Translations under genes and position numbers: made by a program
From: an uncultured Bacilli bacterium
GTDB taxonomy: Bacteria; Bacillota_I; Bacilli_A; RF39; UBA660
Reading direction: 5' to 3'
Length of the DNA: 5,329 nucleotides
NCBI GenBank assembly: GCA_947588975.1
Contig: CANQAF010000063.1
Span: forward strand, 1 to 5,329
Notes under the pieces: generated by a model
What the model was told of the DNA's origin: nothing
The model's input: only the letters and a program-made list of their open reading frames with translations
Databases searched by the model: none
In this document: piece after piece, positions 4,522 to 5,329 of the stretch
How the letters are laid out: each line of letters starts with the position of its first letter
Position numbering within the stretch: position 1 is the stretch's first letter

Positions 4522-5329
4522 CATGTTTAATAATTAGTTTTTGTACATAATAAATACCATTCATTTCTCTTTTTTGTTCTAAATATTTATTCTTACGTAA
4601 TATATCTTTTACCAGAGACAACCCGTAACCCTTATTTTTACCTTTTGATGAAAATCCTTCTATATCAATTTTATTAATATCTATTTGACCAGAAAATGTA
4701 TTTGAAAAACTAAATACAATATCCTCATCTTGTAATTCAATATCAATAATAATATATTTTTTTGTTGCAGCCATTGCTGCTTCGATAGCATTATCTATAT
4801 ATACCCCTATAATACGACTTACATCTGTCAGATATTTATCACAGATCTTCCATTTTGATTTTTGTGCCAACTGTTCATCAATATGAATATATGTCATAAT
4901 ATTTTGTTGTTTCATTTGAGATATTTTATAATGTAATAAACCCTTGATACCTGTTTGTTGAATATATGAAAATTCATTTAACCATTCTAAATCTGTACTT
5001 GTACTCTGTATATCTAATAATTCATCAATATATCGAATTGCTTTTTTATTAGTTGGAGAAATCATATCTTTCAAGATTATTAGTTGATTTTTGTGTTCGT
5101 GCAGTGTTTTTGCTTTTTCGTTTAATAATTTTTCATATGTTTTTACATATTCAAGCATATTGTCATATTGAACAATTAATTTTCCATTATTCGCTTTTTC
5201 TCTTAAATAACCTATAATAAACACAATTACGCAAATTAAAAATATATTTATCACTAACATATATGATCTTGTAATATCATTTCCAAAATTTTGATAAGCT
5301 ATGACCCCTATAGCCACAATCGCTATAAT
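4508..5329 (-). CDS. AgrC-like GHKL sensor histidine kinase (N-terminus cut by window edge)
   Basis: The visible 273 residues are the C-terminal part of a membrane kinase of the AgrC/ComD type, the receptor class for cyclic AgrD peptides. The frame stays open to position 5329 (I-I-A-I-V-A-I-G-V-I-A-Y), so the start and most of the membrane sensor lie outside. The GTG at 5315-5317 is an internal Val inside a hydrophobic run. The last membrane helix is at about 5198-5263 (YMLVINIFLICVIVFIIGYL), followed by a helical linker and the H box LHEHKNQLIIL, with the likely phospho-His at 5099-5101. The ATPase domain has N box YIDNAIEAA, a SFSNT strand and the G box GKNKGYGLSLVKDIL. The gene converges on agrBD and shares their terminator. 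Its partner regulator is not visible and may lie upstream. The peptide specificity is inferred from context. It could be called agrC. Confidence 0.88.
   Translation of the reverse strand: MIAIVAIGVIAYQNFGNDITRSYMLVINIFLICVIVFIIGYLREKANNGKLIVQYDNMLEYVKTYEKLLNEKAKTLHEHKNQLIILKDMISPTNKKAIRYIDELLDIQSTSTDLEWLNEFSYIQQTGIKGLLHYKISQMKQQNIMTYIHIDEQLAQKSKWKICDKYLTDVSRIIGVYIDNAIEAAMAATKKYIIIDIELQDEDIVFSFSNTFSGQIDINKIDIEGFSSKGKNKGYGLSLVKDILRKNKYLEQKREMNGIYYVQKLIIKHEKNG

Noticed and set aside
5315..5317. GTG as the start codon of the kinase gene
   Set aside because: The frame continues open to the window edge with hydrophobic residues, no ribosome binding site can be seen, and AgrC-type kinases have several more membrane helices before this point. 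It is an internal valine.

Overview
This is an AT-rich, low-GC Bacillota (Firmicutes) chromosomal window using the standard genetic code: tryptophan is read from TGG and the stops seen are TAA and TAG. The lineage is inferred from the cold-shock gene / long hibernation factor / secA order, the purine-rich ribosome binding sites, the short A/T-flanked hairpin terminators and the AgrB/AgrD-type peptide genes. I cannot name a genus. Clostridia or Erysipelotrichia-like gut lineages fit, but that is a guess.

Positions 1-3480 are a housekeeping block, all on the minus strand. In transcription order it holds a CspA-family cold-shock protein, long-form ribosome hibernation promoting factor (hpf) and the preprotein translocase ATPase SecA. 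SecA runs off the left edge a few residues before its C-terminus. Each gene has its own ribosome binding site and a plausible promoter. The csp and hpf genes each end in a hairpin built over their own stop codon, so the three look like separate units rather than one tight operon.

Positions 3400-3724 form a divergent intergenic region with the csp promoter on one side and the promoter of an agr-type quorum-sensing operon on the other. A short dyad lies in between.

Positions 3725-4498 (plus strand) encode AgrB, a membrane peptide-processing endopeptidase, and a 41-residue AgrD-like pheromone precursor whose core reads C-Y-V-W-W-Y before a DEPEMPKSL recognition tail. Converging from the right edge (minus strand, 4508-5329 and beyond) is the cytoplasmic part of an AgrC-like GHKL histidine kinase. 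AgrB should cut and cyclise AgrD into a thiolactone peptide, and the kinase is the natural candidate receptor. No response regulator is in the window. The two transcription units meet tail to tail over a single bidirectional terminator with only 9 bp between stop codons. This split agr layout with an aromatic-rich, possibly six-membered pheromone ring is the most interesting part of the window.
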